This document shows positions 35,238 through 44,690 of a DNA stretch of 64,000 bases, piece after piece. A program made the translations under genes and the position numbers. This DNA is from Clostridiales bacterium oral taxon 876 str. F0540 (GTDB lineage: Bacteria > Bacillota > Clostridia > Clostridiales > Clostridiaceae): contig KE993461.1 of assembly GCA_000466585.1 (NCBI GenBank), positions 53,333-117,332 on the forward strand. Reading direction: 5' to 3'. Numbering within the stretch: position 1 is the first letter of the stretch; the number at the start of each line of letters is the position of its first letter. The notes under the pieces were generated by a model. That model saw nothing but the letters and a program-made list of their open reading frames with translations, did no database searches and was not told where the DNA came from.

Positions 35238-36203
35238 TTATCCTATCAGACTTTCCCAAGTCCTTGGACCTACTATCCCATCTGCTGATAATCCCTGTAG
35301 ACTTTGATATCTTATTACCGCACTTCTTGTATTTGGTCCAAATATACCATCATTTGATACTCCAACTCTATATTGAACATATCTGACCGGTATTCCTCTT
35401 GAGCCAGATCTGATAAGAGGTTTTGTTACGATGCTGTTTATAGCTACAAAGGTTTGGGGCCCGGCAATTCCATCGACAGAAATGCCGCATATGCTTTGAA
35501 ATCTTCTTATAGCTTCTGTAGTTCTTCTACCTTGTATTCCATCCTCTGCTAGTGAACTTCCTCTATCGTCCCTTATTTGAAGCCTGTTTAGTGTTTTTTG
35601 AAGTTTGAGTACGCCGTCATCCGTGCTTAATCCTGGTGTAGGATTAGGTTGTGTTGGAGGTGGTGAATCAGTTGGAGGTATTGATATATTATCACCTGTC
35701 ATGCTATTTATCATTGTCTGTACATCACTTCTAAAGTCATTTACGGTCTTACCAAACTGGGCAAAATAGCTTATAGGATCCATATGTGTGCTTTCATGCC
35801 ACCTTTGGGTTACTTCTGCATGAGACATAAGATTCTCAGTAGTTATTGCAGTTTGCTTAATTATATTTACATGTACCCATGCAAAAAGCCATACTCCTCT
35901 TTTCCATACTTCCTGGAATCTTGCCTCGTCATCATAATGGCATAGTTCAATTCCTATTCTTGTTCTGTTTGCTATTGGCCCTGCATGCCAAGCTTGTTCA
36001 TACCATGGTATGGTTTGAGTTATGCTGTCATAATCTACAAAGGCATGAGCAGAAGCCCCTCTTCTCCCCGAATTGAAGTAGTTAAACTCATTTTCATCTG
36101 TTGCACCGGGATCAGCAGTTTCATGCACAACTGTTCCAATGGCATTTAGAGGTTGATTCGATCTATTCATACTTATAAATCTTTGTTTAATTTCATATTC
36201 CAT
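35238..36203 (-). CDS. N-acetylmuramoyl-L-alanine amidase with two PG-binding domains
   Basis: The 321-residue protein has an N-terminal Amidase_2 (N-acetylmuramoyl-L-alanine amidase) domain with His27 (VVHETAD), an Asn/Ala core (RRGASAHAFVDYD), His127-like (MSHAEVTQRWHEST) and IGIELC. A Pro/Thr-rich linker follows at about 172-190, then two PG_binding_1 repeats (200-255, 265-320), each with a GIxGxxT..A(V)xxFQ pattern. It lacks a signal peptide, as endolysins do when a holin lets them out. With the next gene it forms a phage-type lysis pair. Confidence 0.88.
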   Translation of the reverse strand: MEYEIKQRFISMNRSNQPLNAIGTVVHETADPGATDENEFNYFNSGRRGASAHAFVDYDSITQTIPWYEQAWHAGPIANRTRIGIELCHYDDEARFQEVWKRGVWLFAWVHVNIIKQTAITTENLMSHAEVTQRWHESTHMDPISYFAQFGKTVNDFRSDVQTMINSMTGDNISIPPTDSPPPTQPNPTPGLSTDDGVLKLQKTLNRLQIRDDRGSSLAEDGIQGRRTTEAIRRFQSICGISVDGIAGPQTFVAINSIVTKPLIRSGSRGIPVRYVQYRVGVSNDGIFGPNTRSAVIRYQSLQGLSADGIVGPRTWESLIG

Positions 36204-36295
36204 ATTTTCATCTCCTTATAAATTACTATGCTTCATAATATGCTTTAAATTAGTTTATGTATATCAAATATAATAATTGTTATAAATATTTAAAA

Positions 36296-36328
36296 AATAA
36301 AATCCTCAGGCAATTTACCTGAGGATTA
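36296..36328 (-). terminator. Terminator after CBS-ACT gene
   Basis: Perfect 7-bp stem CCTCAGG/CCTGAGG with AT extension and a 7-base loop, followed by TTTTATTTTTT on the minus strand. Confidence 0.85.
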
Positions 36329-36337
36329 AGTATTATG

Positions 36338-36958
36338 TTATTGAATTTTGAAGCCAGCTTCTTTTACCTTTTCTAAAATCTCCTGGAAGTTTTCAGTTCT
36401 AACTCTTATTACTATCTCTTTTACATCAGTAACACTTCTAGGATCAACAACTACAAAGCTGATAATATCTCCACCGTTCTCTGATATGATCTTTGAAAGC
36501 TTTGACACCTGTCCCGGAATATCATAAGCAATTACAGCTAATCTTCTTCCCTTGTTAAGTCCAAAAAGTTCTGTAAACTCATGGAATATCGCATGATGGG
36601 TTACAATTCCCTTAAAAGAACCATATTCATCTACAACTGCTACAAAAGCAATATTCTTAATTTCTAAAAAATGAGCCGCTTTTTCCATTTGCTCTAGTGG
36701 ATGAATCGATGGAACATCAGTCCTCATAACGTTTTCTACTGTAAAGTCTGATAATAAGCATTGCTTATCTACACATTTCTCGTAATAAAAGGCATAAATT
36801 CTATCCTTTGATATTGAACCATAAAATTTATCCCCTTCTGCTACCGGAATTGATAAAAAATTGTTTTCCTCTATTACTTCTAGCGCTTTCTTTATAGTCT
36901 CATTTGGCGTAATTGTTATAAGCTTTTCAACTGGAAGCATCAAATTTTTAACGAACAT
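36338..36958 (-). CDS. CBS-domain pair with ACT domain (AcuB-like)
   Basis: The 206-residue protein has two CBS motifs (about 1-60, with LSIPVAEGDKFYGSIS; and 75-132, with AFVAVVDEYGSFKGIVT) and then an ACT domain (about 137-206, LAVIAYDIPGQVSKLSKIISENGGDII). This order is that of AcuB-type proteins and of other small regulators that bind adenosyl nucleotides and amino acids. Its partner enzyme is not visible nearby. The ATG was chosen over a GTG that abuts the GGAG site. Confidence 0.85.
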   Translation of the reverse strand: MFVKNLMLPVEKLITITPNETIKKALEVIEENNFLSIPVAEGDKFYGSISKDRIYAFYYEKCVDKQCLLSDFTVENVMRTDVPSIHPLEQMEKAAHFLEIKNIAFVAVVDEYGSFKGIVTHHAIFHEFTELFGLNKGRRLAVIAYDIPGQVSKLSKIISENGGDIISFVVVDPRSVTDVKEIVIRVRTENFQEILEKVKEAGFKIQ

Positions 36959-37050
36959 ACTATACACTCCCCCTCATTATTATCTTATGGATATTATACA
37001 TAAATTTGAACCAAAATTCAAACAATTTAAACATCTAATTGTAAAAGTTT

Positions 37051-37995
37051 TTATTTTACATTTGCTATGCTCTCTAAGGTGCTTAAATTACTCTGAAGTA
37101 TATCAATATATTTTATATCACTACTATAAATACTTATCTGTCCAGTTTTTAATGCAAATTTATTTATTATTTCTTCATTAGCCTTTTTATTCTGCTCGCT
37201 GTCATATAAAAATATAACTTTGTTATTATCTTTTAATTTATCTGTAAGCTTTAAATTGTTATCAATATCATTTTGCGTTAACTGATATCCATAGTTATAT
37301 ATTTTTATAGTCTTAAAACCGTAATACTTTAAAAAATAATCTAAGTTATCTCCGTCTACAACAAAGGTGTATTCTTTAAGTTTATCTGCAGCCTCTTTCA
37401 ACTTTTTCTGATACACCTCAACATCCTTTATTGCCTTTGAAAAATTATCTTCATAATATGCTCTGTCTTTTGAGTCCTTATCCTGTATTGCATTTTTAAT
37501 ATTCAACATCGCAACCTTGTAGTAATCAATATTTAGCCAGAAATAAGGGTTATCTTTAATAGAAATATTTTGATATTTAAGTTCTCTATCAAAACTTATT
37601 GTTTTAACACCCCTTGAAATATTGATAGGTCCTATCTTTGTTTTACTCAGCTTATCAACAAAATCTGTGGCCCAAGGTTCCATACCTGACCCCCAGTAAA
37701 AATACAGATCTTTTTTGCTTATATTATTTATACTATCCTCAGAATATTTATAATTCCATATTTTATCTCTGGATGTAAACAAATAGTCTGTATAGTGCCT
37801 GTCTTGAACTATATCCTTCACCATATTATAAAGAAGCTTATCTGTGGTAATTATATTTAAACTCAACTCTTTTTCATTCATTGCTTTTTCTTCAGCATTA
37901 GGTTCAAGCCTTTTTTGATTATTGTCTGTACCTTTACAGCCAGCAGCTGAAAAGATGAATATGAATATAAAAAAATATATATAGATCTTTTTCAT
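37051..37995 (-). CDS. ZnuA-like metal-binding-family lipoprotein lacking metal ligands
   Basis: The 314-residue protein is a lipoprotein (lipobox SAAGC, Cys20) with the cluster A-I/ZnuA fold. It keeps the WGSGMEPWATDFVDKL helix start, a NPYFWLNIDYY segment where family members have DPHxWLSP, and FVVDGDNLDYFLKYYGF where they have a SHxAFxYLxKxYGL segment. The three His positions that hold the metal are replaced (NPY for DPH, DG for SH). No ABC permease or ATPase gene is adjacent. It may be a decoy, a binding protein for another ligand, or an evolving paralogue. The start ATG follows AAGGTGGG. A 14-codon upstream extension was rejected. Confidence 0.78.
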   Translation of the reverse strand: MKKIYIYFFIFIFIFSAAGCKGTDNNQKRLEPNAEEKAMNEKELSLNIITTDKLLYNMVKDIVQDRHYTDYLFTSRDKIWNYKYSEDSINNISKKDLYFYWGSGMEPWATDFVDKLSKTKIGPINISRGVKTISFDRELKYQNISIKDNPYFWLNIDYYKVAMLNIKNAIQDKDSKDRAYYEDNFSKAIKDVEVYQKKLKEAADKLKEYTFVVDGDNLDYFLKYYGFKTIKIYNYGYQLTQNDIDNNLKLTDKLKDNNKVIFLYDSEQNKKANEEIINKFALKTGQISIYSSDIKYIDILQSNLSTLESIANVK

Positions 37996-38222
37996 CTTTT
38001 GTCCCACCTTATTTTTATGAAGCATATGTATTATCATCTATTATTTTACATAATGTAAATATAATATGCAAATTAATTGTTTTAATGCTGTCAATAATAA
38101 TATATGAATTGCATTTTCTATATTTGTGTTTTAATATAAAATAGGTATTATAAATGTAATAAAAATGTATTTTGCAAAAGCAAAACTCTTAAGTTACTTA
38201 TTGTTTTTATGGAGGAATAATA

Positions 38223-38681
38223 ATGAACTTTGTTGTTGATAGTGTTGAAAAAACAAATGAAATTGGTATACAGCTTGGAAAACTTGTTATGCCCGGTGAT
38301 ATAATTTGTTTAACTGGTGATTTAGGTACAGGTAAGACTCACATAACAAAAGGAATCGCAAAAGGCCTTTCTATTGATGAACATATAACAAGCCCTACTT
38401 TTACTATAGTCAATGAATATACTGGAAGACTTAAGCTTTATCACTTTGATGTATATAGAGTAAATGATCCTGATGAAATTTATGCTATAGGTTTTGATGA
38501 GTATATTTTTTCAGATGGAGTAAGTGTAATTGAGTGGTCAAATTATATCGAAGAATTGATTCCGAATGAGCACATTTCGGTTAGCATGGAAAAACTCCCT
38601 GAACTTGGCGAAACCTTCAGGAGAATAAATATAAAAGCAACGGGAAAAAGATATGATTATATAAAGGAGATATCATTATGA
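38223..38681 (+). CDS. tsaE: TsaE, ATPase of the t6A tRNA-modification complex
   Basis: The 152-residue P-loop protein has GDLGTGKT at residues 32-39. TsaE binds the TsaB-TsaD complex and its ATPase drives the t6A cycle. It overlaps the next gene (tsaB) by 4 bases (ATGA), so translation is coupled. Start follows GGAGGAATAATA. Confidence 0.96.
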   Translation: MNFVVDSVEKTNEIGIQLGKLVMPGDIICLTGDLGTGKTHITKGIAKGLSIDEHITSPTFTIVNEYTGRLKLYHFDVYRVNDPDEIYAIGFDEYIFSDGVSVIEWSNYIEELIPNEHISVSMEKLPELGETFRRINIKATGKRYDYIKEISL

Positions 38682-39391
38682 TAGTTTTAAGTATAGATTC
38701 TTCTACCGAATCTGCAACCTGCGCAATTTTAAGTAACGAGAAACTTTTAGGAGAAGCAGTTTTAAATAATAAAAAGCAGCATTCGGTTATACTGATGCCT
38801 ATGCTTGACAACTTACTAAACAGCCTTCAGCTTTCAATTAAAGATATTGATGGCTTTGTCGTATGTAAAGGCCCCGGTTCTTTTACAGGACTTAGAATAG
38901 GCATGTCTATGATTAAAGGTCTAAGCCAAGGAAGTTCAAAACCTTTTGTTTCAGTTTCTTCACTTGATGCTTTAGCTTATAATATGGCTTATACAAGCGG
39001 AATAATCTGTCCTATTTTAGATGCTCTTAGAGATAATGTATATACAGCATTATATAGATTTGAAAATAGCAACTTAGTTAGGATTAGCGATTATATGGCA
39101 TTACATATTGATGAATTAATAGCAGTTCTTAAAAAATTCAATGAACCTGTCAGTATTCTTGGTGATGCAGCAGATAAATTCAAAGAAAAACTTACAGAAA
39201 ACATTTCTTCTATTTGCTTTGCTCCTAGATTTCTAAACATTGTTCGTGCTTCGTCACTAGGTGAGCTTGGATATAAAATGCTTTCTGAAGGAGTTTATGA
39301 TGATTTGTATGCAGCATCTCCTATCTACTTAAGGAAATCTCAGGCTGAAAGAGAATATGATAAAAAGATGGGATTTGATAAAAATGATTAA
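38678..39391 (+). CDS. tsaB: TsaB, partner of TsaD in t6A synthesis
   Basis: The 237-residue ASKHA-fold paralogue of TsaD dimerises with it. It has the diagnostic VVCKGPGSFTGLRIG at about residues 61-75 and DSSTESATCAIL at the start. The gene overlaps tsaE and, at its 3' end, rimI. The order tsaE-tsaB-rimI is the common firmicute operon. Confidence 0.96.
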   Translation: MIVLSIDSSTESATCAILSNEKLLGEAVLNNKKQHSVILMPMLDNLLNSLQLSIKDIDGFVVCKGPGSFTGLRIGMSMIKGLSQGSSKPFVSVSSLDALAYNMAYTSGIICPILDALRDNVYTALYRFENSNLVRISDYMALHIDELIAVLKKFNEPVSILGDAADKFKEKLTENISSICFAPRFLNIVRASSLGELGYKMLSEGVYDDLYAASPIYLRKSQAEREYDKKMGFDKND

Positions 39392-39830
39392 CCTTGAAAT
39401 AGTTCCTTTTAATGAAAACCATATAAATGAAGTTTTATATATAAGTACCCTAAGCTTTGTCACACCTTGGACCAGAGATTCTATTGAAAAAGAACTGGAA
39501 AATAAATTTGCCAGATATGTTGTAGCTATTAAAGATAATTTAGTTGTTGGTTATGGCGGAATATGGCTTATACTTGATGAGGGACATATAACAAATATAG
39601 CTGTTCATCCTGAATACCGAGGAATTGGTATAGGAAATTCCCTATTAGAAGCACTAATTGAAATCTGTAAAATAGAAAGAATAACATCTATGACTCTAGA
39701 AGTAAGGAAATCCAATATTACTGCTCAAAATTTATACAAAAAGTATGGTTTTATTGAAGAGGGAATTAGAAAAAATTATTATACTGACACAAAGGAAGAT
39801 GGGGTTATAATGTGGAAGTATGACCTTTAA
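39384..39830 (+). CDS. rimI: RimI-type ribosomal protein alanine N-acetyltransferase
   Basis: A 148-residue GNAT protein with the acetyl-CoA loop EYRGIGIGNSLLEALI (near residues 75-90) and a C-terminal NxxAxxLYxKYGF motif. RimI acetylates the N-terminus of ribosomal protein S18. The chosen start ATG overlaps the tsaB stop by 8 bases. Downstream there are two similar terminators. Confidence 0.93.
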   Translation: MINLEIVPFNENHINEVLYISTLSFVTPWTRDSIEKELENKFARYVVAIKDNLVVGYGGIWLILDEGHITNIAVHPEYRGIGIGNSLLEALIEICKIERITSMTLEVRKSNITAQNLYKKYGFIEEGIRKNYYTDTKEDGVIMWKYDL

Positions 39831-39838
39831 CAAATGAA

Positions 39839-39860
39839 AAAAGTCCCTTAGGGGACTTTT
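39839..39860 (+). terminator. Terminator after rimI
   Basis: AAAGTCCC/GGGGACTTT stem with a TTA loop and T5 tail. Confidence 0.85.
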
Positions 39861-39879
39861 TATATTATATAAAATAAAG

Positions 39880-39900
39880 AAAATCCCCTAAAGGGATTTT
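39880..39900. terminator. Second terminator, likely for ribU
   Basis: Perfect AAAATCCC/GGGATTTT stem with a 5-base loop, flanked by A- and T-rich sequence. It lies between the convergent rimI and ribU transcripts. Confidence 0.65.
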
Positions 39901-39942
39901 CAACAATAATTCTACATTGTATAATTTACATTCTGCATTAAT

Positions 39943-40575
39943 TTAGATTTGGTTCAGCTTCTTAGCCTTTCTCTCAATAACCGCTTCCTTATGGAATATA
40001 GGTGATACTTTTTTATAAGCTGGTGCAGTGATTGCTGCTATTACTATGCCTTTAAGAGTGTTAAATGGCACTACAGCCCAAAGTATATAAGTCCATAAGC
40101 TTGTAATATTTGAATTAGCTTTTGAAGCCATAGCAACAATAGCTTTTATATCCATGTGATAAAGCACAGCATAGAATGGGATTAAAACATAGTAGTTAAA
40201 AACAGAAGCTACAATAACTGTTGCTATTATACCGATTAGCATTCCCTGCATCGCAGTTTTTCTTGATTTGTTTCTCTTATATACAAATCCTGCAGCATAT
40301 ACATAAGCTGATCCAATTAAAAAGTTTGCTAATTCTCCAACCCACATAGTGCTTGAACCCTTAATAGTTCCATGAAGTATATTCTTTAAAAGTTCGATTA
40401 TAACACCTTCTACCGGACCTAAAGCAAAAGCTCCTAAAAGTGCTGGAACATCACTTATATCAATCTTTAAGAAATCAGGGAACAGCGGAAGCCTAAATTC
40501 AAAGAACATAAGAATAAAAGCCATAGCTCCAAGCAGTGAAATCTTTACCAATGTGTTTAGTTTTTTGTTTTTCAT
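39943..40575 (-). CDS. ribU: RibU, riboflavin ECF-transporter substrate-binding subunit
   Basis: The 210-residue protein has six membrane segments. It has the RibU-type IDISDVPALLGAFALGP motif, as well as KISLLGAMAFILMFFEFRLPLFPDFLK. ECF S-components bind the vitamin and need a shared EcfA/A'/T module from elsewhere in the genome. An FMN riboswitch precedes it, which fixes the substrate as riboflavin. Start after GGGAGGG, upstream extension rejected. Confidence 0.93.
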   Translation of the reverse strand: MKNKKLNTLVKISLLGAMAFILMFFEFRLPLFPDFLKIDISDVPALLGAFALGPVEGVIIELLKNILHGTIKGSSTMWVGELANFLIGSAYVYAAGFVYKRNKSRKTAMQGMLIGIIATVIVASVFNYYVLIPFYAVLYHMDIKAIVAMASKANSNITSLWTYILWAVVPFNTLKGIVIAAITAPAYKKVSPIFHKEAVIERKAKKLNQI

Positions 40576-40668
40576 AATAGATACCCTCCCAATATATTTA
40601 TTTTGCATTGAATTTTAATTTTAATTCAACACTTAGGAATGATATCTTCCAGGGTAGTGCGGCATAAT

Positions 40669-40696
40669 AAAAAGCCCCGACAAAAAATGTCAGGGC
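40669..40696 (-). terminator. Terminator of the FMN riboswitch
   Basis: Stem GCCCTGACA/TGTCGGGGC (minus strand) followed by TTTTTATT, directly downstream of the aptamer. FMN binding should favour this terminator. Confidence 0.85.
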
Positions 40697-40710
40697 AAAT
40701 AGACTATACC

Positions 40711-40835
40711 TAGTCATCTTCTTCCATCCAGACTGTACTGTCGGCTTCGGAGTTACACCGAATCTGCCATTACGGCTCGCGGGCTTTACCGCCGGTCGGG
40801 AATCCTAATTTCTTAGTCACCCTGCCCTGAAGATT
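40711..40835 (-). promoter_or_regulatory. FMN riboswitch (RFN element)
   Basis: All RFN blocks are present on the minus strand: ATCTTCAGGGCAGGGTG, TTCCCGACCGGCGGTA, AGCCCGCGAG, GCAGATTCGGTG, CTCCGAAGCCGACAGTA and TCTGGATGGAAGAAGAT. It precedes ribU by about 135 bases. Confidence 0.97.
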
Positions 40836-40861
40836 ATCATTGTTAATTTTTTTACAACTTA

Positions 40862-40890
40862 ATTATACAATATTTTTTTTACTTTGACAA
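40862..40890 (-). promoter_or_regulatory. Sigma-A promoter of the FMN riboswitch-ribU unit
   Basis: TTGTCA and TATAAT separated by 17 bases, about 27 bases before the aptamer. Confidence 0.75.
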
Positions 40891-40904
40891 GCTAAATTTG
40901 AAAA

Positions 40905-43076
40905 TTACTTAGAGGAATCTTCTTTCTTCATGCTTAAGGATATTCTTTTTCTCTTTTCATCTACTTCTAAAACTCTGACTTCTACAATATCCCCAACCTT
41001 CACTATATCAAGAGGATGCTTAACAAATCGGTCAGCCATCTGACTTTTATGAACAAGTCCATCCTGATGTACTCCAATATCTACAAATGCTCCAAAGTCT
41101 GCTACATTTCTGACTGTTCCCATAAGCAGCATTCCTGGTTTGAGCTGAGTTATATCTATTACTCCGGTTTTAAATATTGGCTTTGGTAATTCTTCTCTTG
41201 GGTCTCTTCCGGGCTTTTTAATTTCTTTTATAATATCTTTCAAAGTGGGTTCTCCTATTTGAAGTCTAGAAGCTAAGCTTACAATACCTTCATCAGAAAC
41301 TCTACTGTCTATATCATGAAGCTTTCCTGCTTTTAATTCTTCCATAGTGTAACCTAAAATATTTAAAAGTTCCTTTGCTGCTTTATAGGATTCCGGATGC
41401 ACCGAAGTGTTGTCTAAAGGTTCATCACTTTCCATAACTCTCAAAAATCCTGCGCATTGCTCAAATGCTTTATCTCCAAGTCTCTTTACTTTTAATAGTT
41501 CTTTCCTATTTTTAAACTTACCGTTTTCTTCCCTATATGCAACTATGTTTTGAGCTATTGTAGCGTTAACTCCTGATATATAGGATAAAAGAGACGGTGT
41601 CGCAATATTCAAATCAACTCCAACACTATTTACACAATCTTCTACAACACCCCTTAAAGATTCATCAAGCTTCTTTGGTGTAACATCATGTTGATATTGG
41701 CCAACCCCAATTGACTTTGGATCAATCTTTACAAGTTCAGCTAATGGATCTTGAAGCCTTCTTGCAATAGATATTGCACCTCTAATAGATACATTTACAT
41801 CCGGATATTCTTTTGAAGCAAGCTCTGAAGCAGAATAAACTGACGCCCCAGCTTCACTTACAACCACATAGTAAAGCTCCTTGCCCCTTTCTTCTTTAAC
41901 TTCTTTTATAAGCCTAGCAATTACCTCTTCAGACTCTCTGCTTGCGGTTCCATTTCCTAAGGATATAACCTCTACATCATATTTATAAACTAATTGCTTT
42001 AAGACTTTAATAGAGCCTTCTATATCATTTTGTGGTGCTGTAGCATAAACCGTTGCATGTTCAATAAACTTGCCCGTATCATCAAGTACAGCTATTTTGC
42101 AGCCTGTTCTAAACCCTGGATCGTATCCTAATACAACCTTTCCTTTTATAGGAGCCTGCATTAAAAGTGCTTTTAGGTTAGCTTTAAATATATCTATTGC
42201 TCCCAGCTCTCCTATCTCAGTTAAATCGGCTCTAATTTCTCTTTCTATTGAAGGATATATTAGTCTTTTAACCGCATCCTTAATCGCTTCTGCTATATAA
42301 TAATCAGTCTGCTTATTTTCTTTTAGGCATTTTACATTTAAGTATTGTATTATTTTTTCGTTATCTACTGTTACTTTTACCGATAGTATTTTTTCTTTTT
42401 CGCCTCTGTTTATAGCGAGTATTCTATGCGAAGGAATAGCTTTTACTGCCTCACTATAGTTATAGTACATTTCGTAAGGAGTGGGCTCATCAGAACTACC
42501 GGTGGTTTCTATTAATCCCTCTCTATGGACAAGTGACCTAATCCACTTTCTGTAATCAGCCTCATCTGAAATCATTTCAGCAATTATGTCCATTGCCCCT
42601 TGTAGAGCTTCCTCTTCAGAATTCACTCCTTTTTCTTCACTTATAAAGCTTTGCGCATATTCCTTAATATCTTTAGTAAATTCTCCAACAAAAATTGTTT
42701 CTGCAAGAGGCTTAAGGCCTTTTTCCTCAGCAATAATTGCCCTTGTTCTTTTCTTTGGCTTAAATGGTCTGTATATATCTTCAACCTCTGTAAGAGTCTC
42801 CGCAGACTCTATAGAGAACTTTAACTCTTCTGTAAGCTTTCCTTGTTCTTCTATGGCTTTAGTTACTGCTGCTTTTCTGTCATCTAAATTTCTTAAATAA
42901 TTAAGCCTTTCTGCTAAATTTCTTAGGTTAACATCGTCAAGTCCTCCAGTAGCTTCCTTTCTGTATCTTGCTATAAAAGGTACAGTATTTCCTGCATCTA
43001 AAAGTTCTATTACGCTATTTACTTGATTTAATCGTATATTCAGTTCCTGTGCCAATCTTTCATTAATATTACTCAT
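40905..43076 (-). CDS. tex: Tex, S1-domain RNA-binding transcription accessory protein
   Basis: The 723-residue protein has the full Tex layout: an N-terminal helical Tex domain, a YqgF/RuvC-like domain (about 325-450, VVLGYDPGFRTGCKIAVLDD), helix-hairpin-helix repeats (about 490-560, VNATIAQNIVAYREENGKF) and a C-terminal S1 domain (about 640-710, GTVRNVADFGAFVDIGVHQDGLVH). Tex binds nucleic acids and affects transcription; its mechanism in Clostridium is not known. The ribosome site before the chosen ATG is weak (CGGA). Confidence 0.95.
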   Translation of the reverse strand: MSNINERLAQELNIRLNQVNSVIELLDAGNTVPFIARYRKEATGGLDDVNLRNLAERLNYLRNLDDRKAAVTKAIEEQGKLTEELKFSIESAETLTEVEDIYRPFKPKKRTRAIIAEEKGLKPLAETIFVGEFTKDIKEYAQSFISEEKGVNSEEEALQGAMDIIAEMISDEADYRKWIRSLVHREGLIETTGSSDEPTPYEMYYNYSEAVKAIPSHRILAINRGEKEKILSVKVTVDNEKIIQYLNVKCLKENKQTDYYIAEAIKDAVKRLIYPSIEREIRADLTEIGELGAIDIFKANLKALLMQAPIKGKVVLGYDPGFRTGCKIAVLDDTGKFIEHATVYATAPQNDIEGSIKVLKQLVYKYDVEVISLGNGTASRESEEVIARLIKEVKEERGKELYYVVVSEAGASVYSASELASKEYPDVNVSIRGAISIARRLQDPLAELVKIDPKSIGVGQYQHDVTPKKLDESLRGVVEDCVNSVGVDLNIATPSLLSYISGVNATIAQNIVAYREENGKFKNRKELLKVKRLGDKAFEQCAGFLRVMESDEPLDNTSVHPESYKAAKELLNILGYTMEELKAGKLHDIDSRVSDEGIVSLASRLQIGEPTLKDIIKEIKKPGRDPREELPKPIFKTGVIDITQLKPGMLLMGTVRNVADFGAFVDIGVHQDGLVHKSQMADRFVKHPLDIVKVGDIVEVRVLEVDEKRKRISLSMKKEDSSK

Positions 43077-43267
43077 TAAACTAATCCGACCTTTCTTCTT
43101 TTGATAGAAAACCATACTCTGGTAAAAAAGTATTAACCATCTACACCATTTTACAAAATTATGAAGAAAATTGAAAGGGTAAAATATTAATTCCTAATAT
43201 TAAAAAGTTATATAAAAATCTAAAAAATCATATTATTTAAAGATATCAATATTAGGAGAGTAGAGGA

Positions 43268-44617
43268 TTGAAAAAAAATATTATTTCTTTTTTTCTTACA
43301 TTAAGCTTACTATTTTTTACTTACAGTGTAAATGAATATCAAAATATTTATAGTTTTAGCCATACCTCAGTTAAAAATAAGCTAAATTATTTATCTTCTG
43401 ATTATTTTAAAGGAAGACTCGCTGGAACCACTGAAAATTATGAAGCAACTGCTTTTGTGAAAACAGAATTTCAAAAGTTAGGACTTATACCCTTTAATGG
43501 TGATTATTATGATCCATTTGATGTAAATTATCCAAATCGCCTTGAAGAAAAACCATATCTTAAAATATTTGATAAGAAGGGAGCTTTACTTAAAGAGTAT
43601 AGGTATGGTATAGATTATAAAGAAGAGATGTTAAATTTCAAGAAAAATCATATAGATTTCAGTAGCAAAGATTCTATTAAGAGCAATGAAAATGTTATTC
43701 AGGTTACAAAAGGCACTGACAGTTTTATTTTTTTTACGCCCTCTGATAATAAACTTAGCTTTAGGAGTTCTTTTGTTAATACTAACCCTCAAGTTCAGAG
43801 TATGTACATAATGCTTACAAAGGAAGCTTTACAGGATGTATCAAAAAATATTTCAAAAGGATATAAAATATCCTGCTTTATTCCCTTCGATATAGAAAAT
43901 ACTACTATTAATAACGTAGCAGGTTTTATAAAAGGAAAAAATACAAAATCTCCTCCCATAATAATTTCAGCCCACTTTGATCATGTAGGAAGTGATTTAT
44001 CCGGAACAGTATATACCGGAGCCTTAGATAATGCATCAGGCATATCTTTTATATTGGAATTTTGTAAATACATAAAATCACTTGGAACACCTGAGCGAAA
44101 TATAATCTTTATTGGCTTTAATGCTGAAGAATTCGGCTGCTTGGGTTCTGAACATTTTGCTGACAAGTATTCTTCTCTTGTAAAAGGTGCAAAAGTTTAT
44201 AATTTTGATATGATTGGAAGCTCTTCTGTGCCTTTGAGTATCATGGGAGGCAAAAGCGATAATGACAAAACCGAATTTTTACATTCAGTGATGTCAACAT
44301 GTATAAGTGAAAAAATAGATTATAACTTTATCTTTGAGGATTCAAGCGACCATGAAGCCTTCAGAAAAAACAACATCGATGCATTAAGTTTCTGTGACAG
44401 CGATATGAGTCGAATCCATACTCCGGAAGATAAAGCTAGTTATATCGATACCGGAGCAATTGATAGATGCTTTAGGGTAGCTTCAAAGGAAGTAATTAAA
44501 AATGCTTTTGGGAGTAATCCTATGCTTCTATACAATAAACATATTGTAATCTTTTCCGGATGCGCTATCATATTCTTCTCCCTTATACATTTAATTCAAA
44601 TAAAAAAGAAGTTATAA
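43268..44617 (+). CDS. Membrane-anchored M28-family aminopeptidase
   Basis: The 449-residue protein has an N-terminal signal/anchor and a C-terminal membrane segment (about 424-441). The M28 zinc ligands are visible: SAHFDHVG (His236 or His239), ALDNASG (Asp254), NAEEFG (Glu287-Glu288), YNFDMIG (Asp314) and SDHEAF. M28 enzymes clip N-terminal residues from peptides outside the membrane. The start is a TTG eight bases from AGAGGA. It is a single gene and has its own terminator. Confidence 0.87.
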   Translation: MKKNIISFFLTLSLLFFTYSVNEYQNIYSFSHTSVKNKLNYLSSDYFKGRLAGTTENYEATAFVKTEFQKLGLIPFNGDYYDPFDVNYPNRLEEKPYLKIFDKKGALLKEYRYGIDYKEEMLNFKKNHIDFSSKDSIKSNENVIQVTKGTDSFIFFTPSDNKLSFRSSFVNTNPQVQSMYIMLTKEALQDVSKNISKGYKISCFIPFDIENTTINNVAGFIKGKNTKSPPIIISAHFDHVGSDLSGTVYTGALDNASGISFILEFCKYIKSLGTPERNIIFIGFNAEEFGCLGSEHFADKYSSLVKGAKVYNFDMIGSSSVPLSIMGGKSDNDKTEFLHSVMSTCISEKIDYNFIFEDSSDHEAFRKNNIDALSFCDSDMSRIHTPEDKASYIDTGAIDRCFRVASKEVIKNAFGSNPMLLYNKHIVIFSGCAIIFFSLIHLIQIKKKL

Positions 44618-44620
44618 AAA

Positions 44621-44657
44621 GAAGGAACAGAAAAAATATTTTTCCTGTTCCTTTCTA
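44621..44657. terminator. Terminator between M28 gene and prfB
   Basis: GAAGGAACAG/CTGTTCCTTTC stem with AT-rich loop, between convergent genes. Confidence 0.75.
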
Positions 44658-44690
44658 TTATTAATAATTATGAGCTATTAAAAACTACAT

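Noticed and set aside
34733..36203. Part of a larger prophage
   Set aside because: No integrase, att repeats, tail, capsid or portal genes in the flanks. Both sides are ordinary chromosomal genes.
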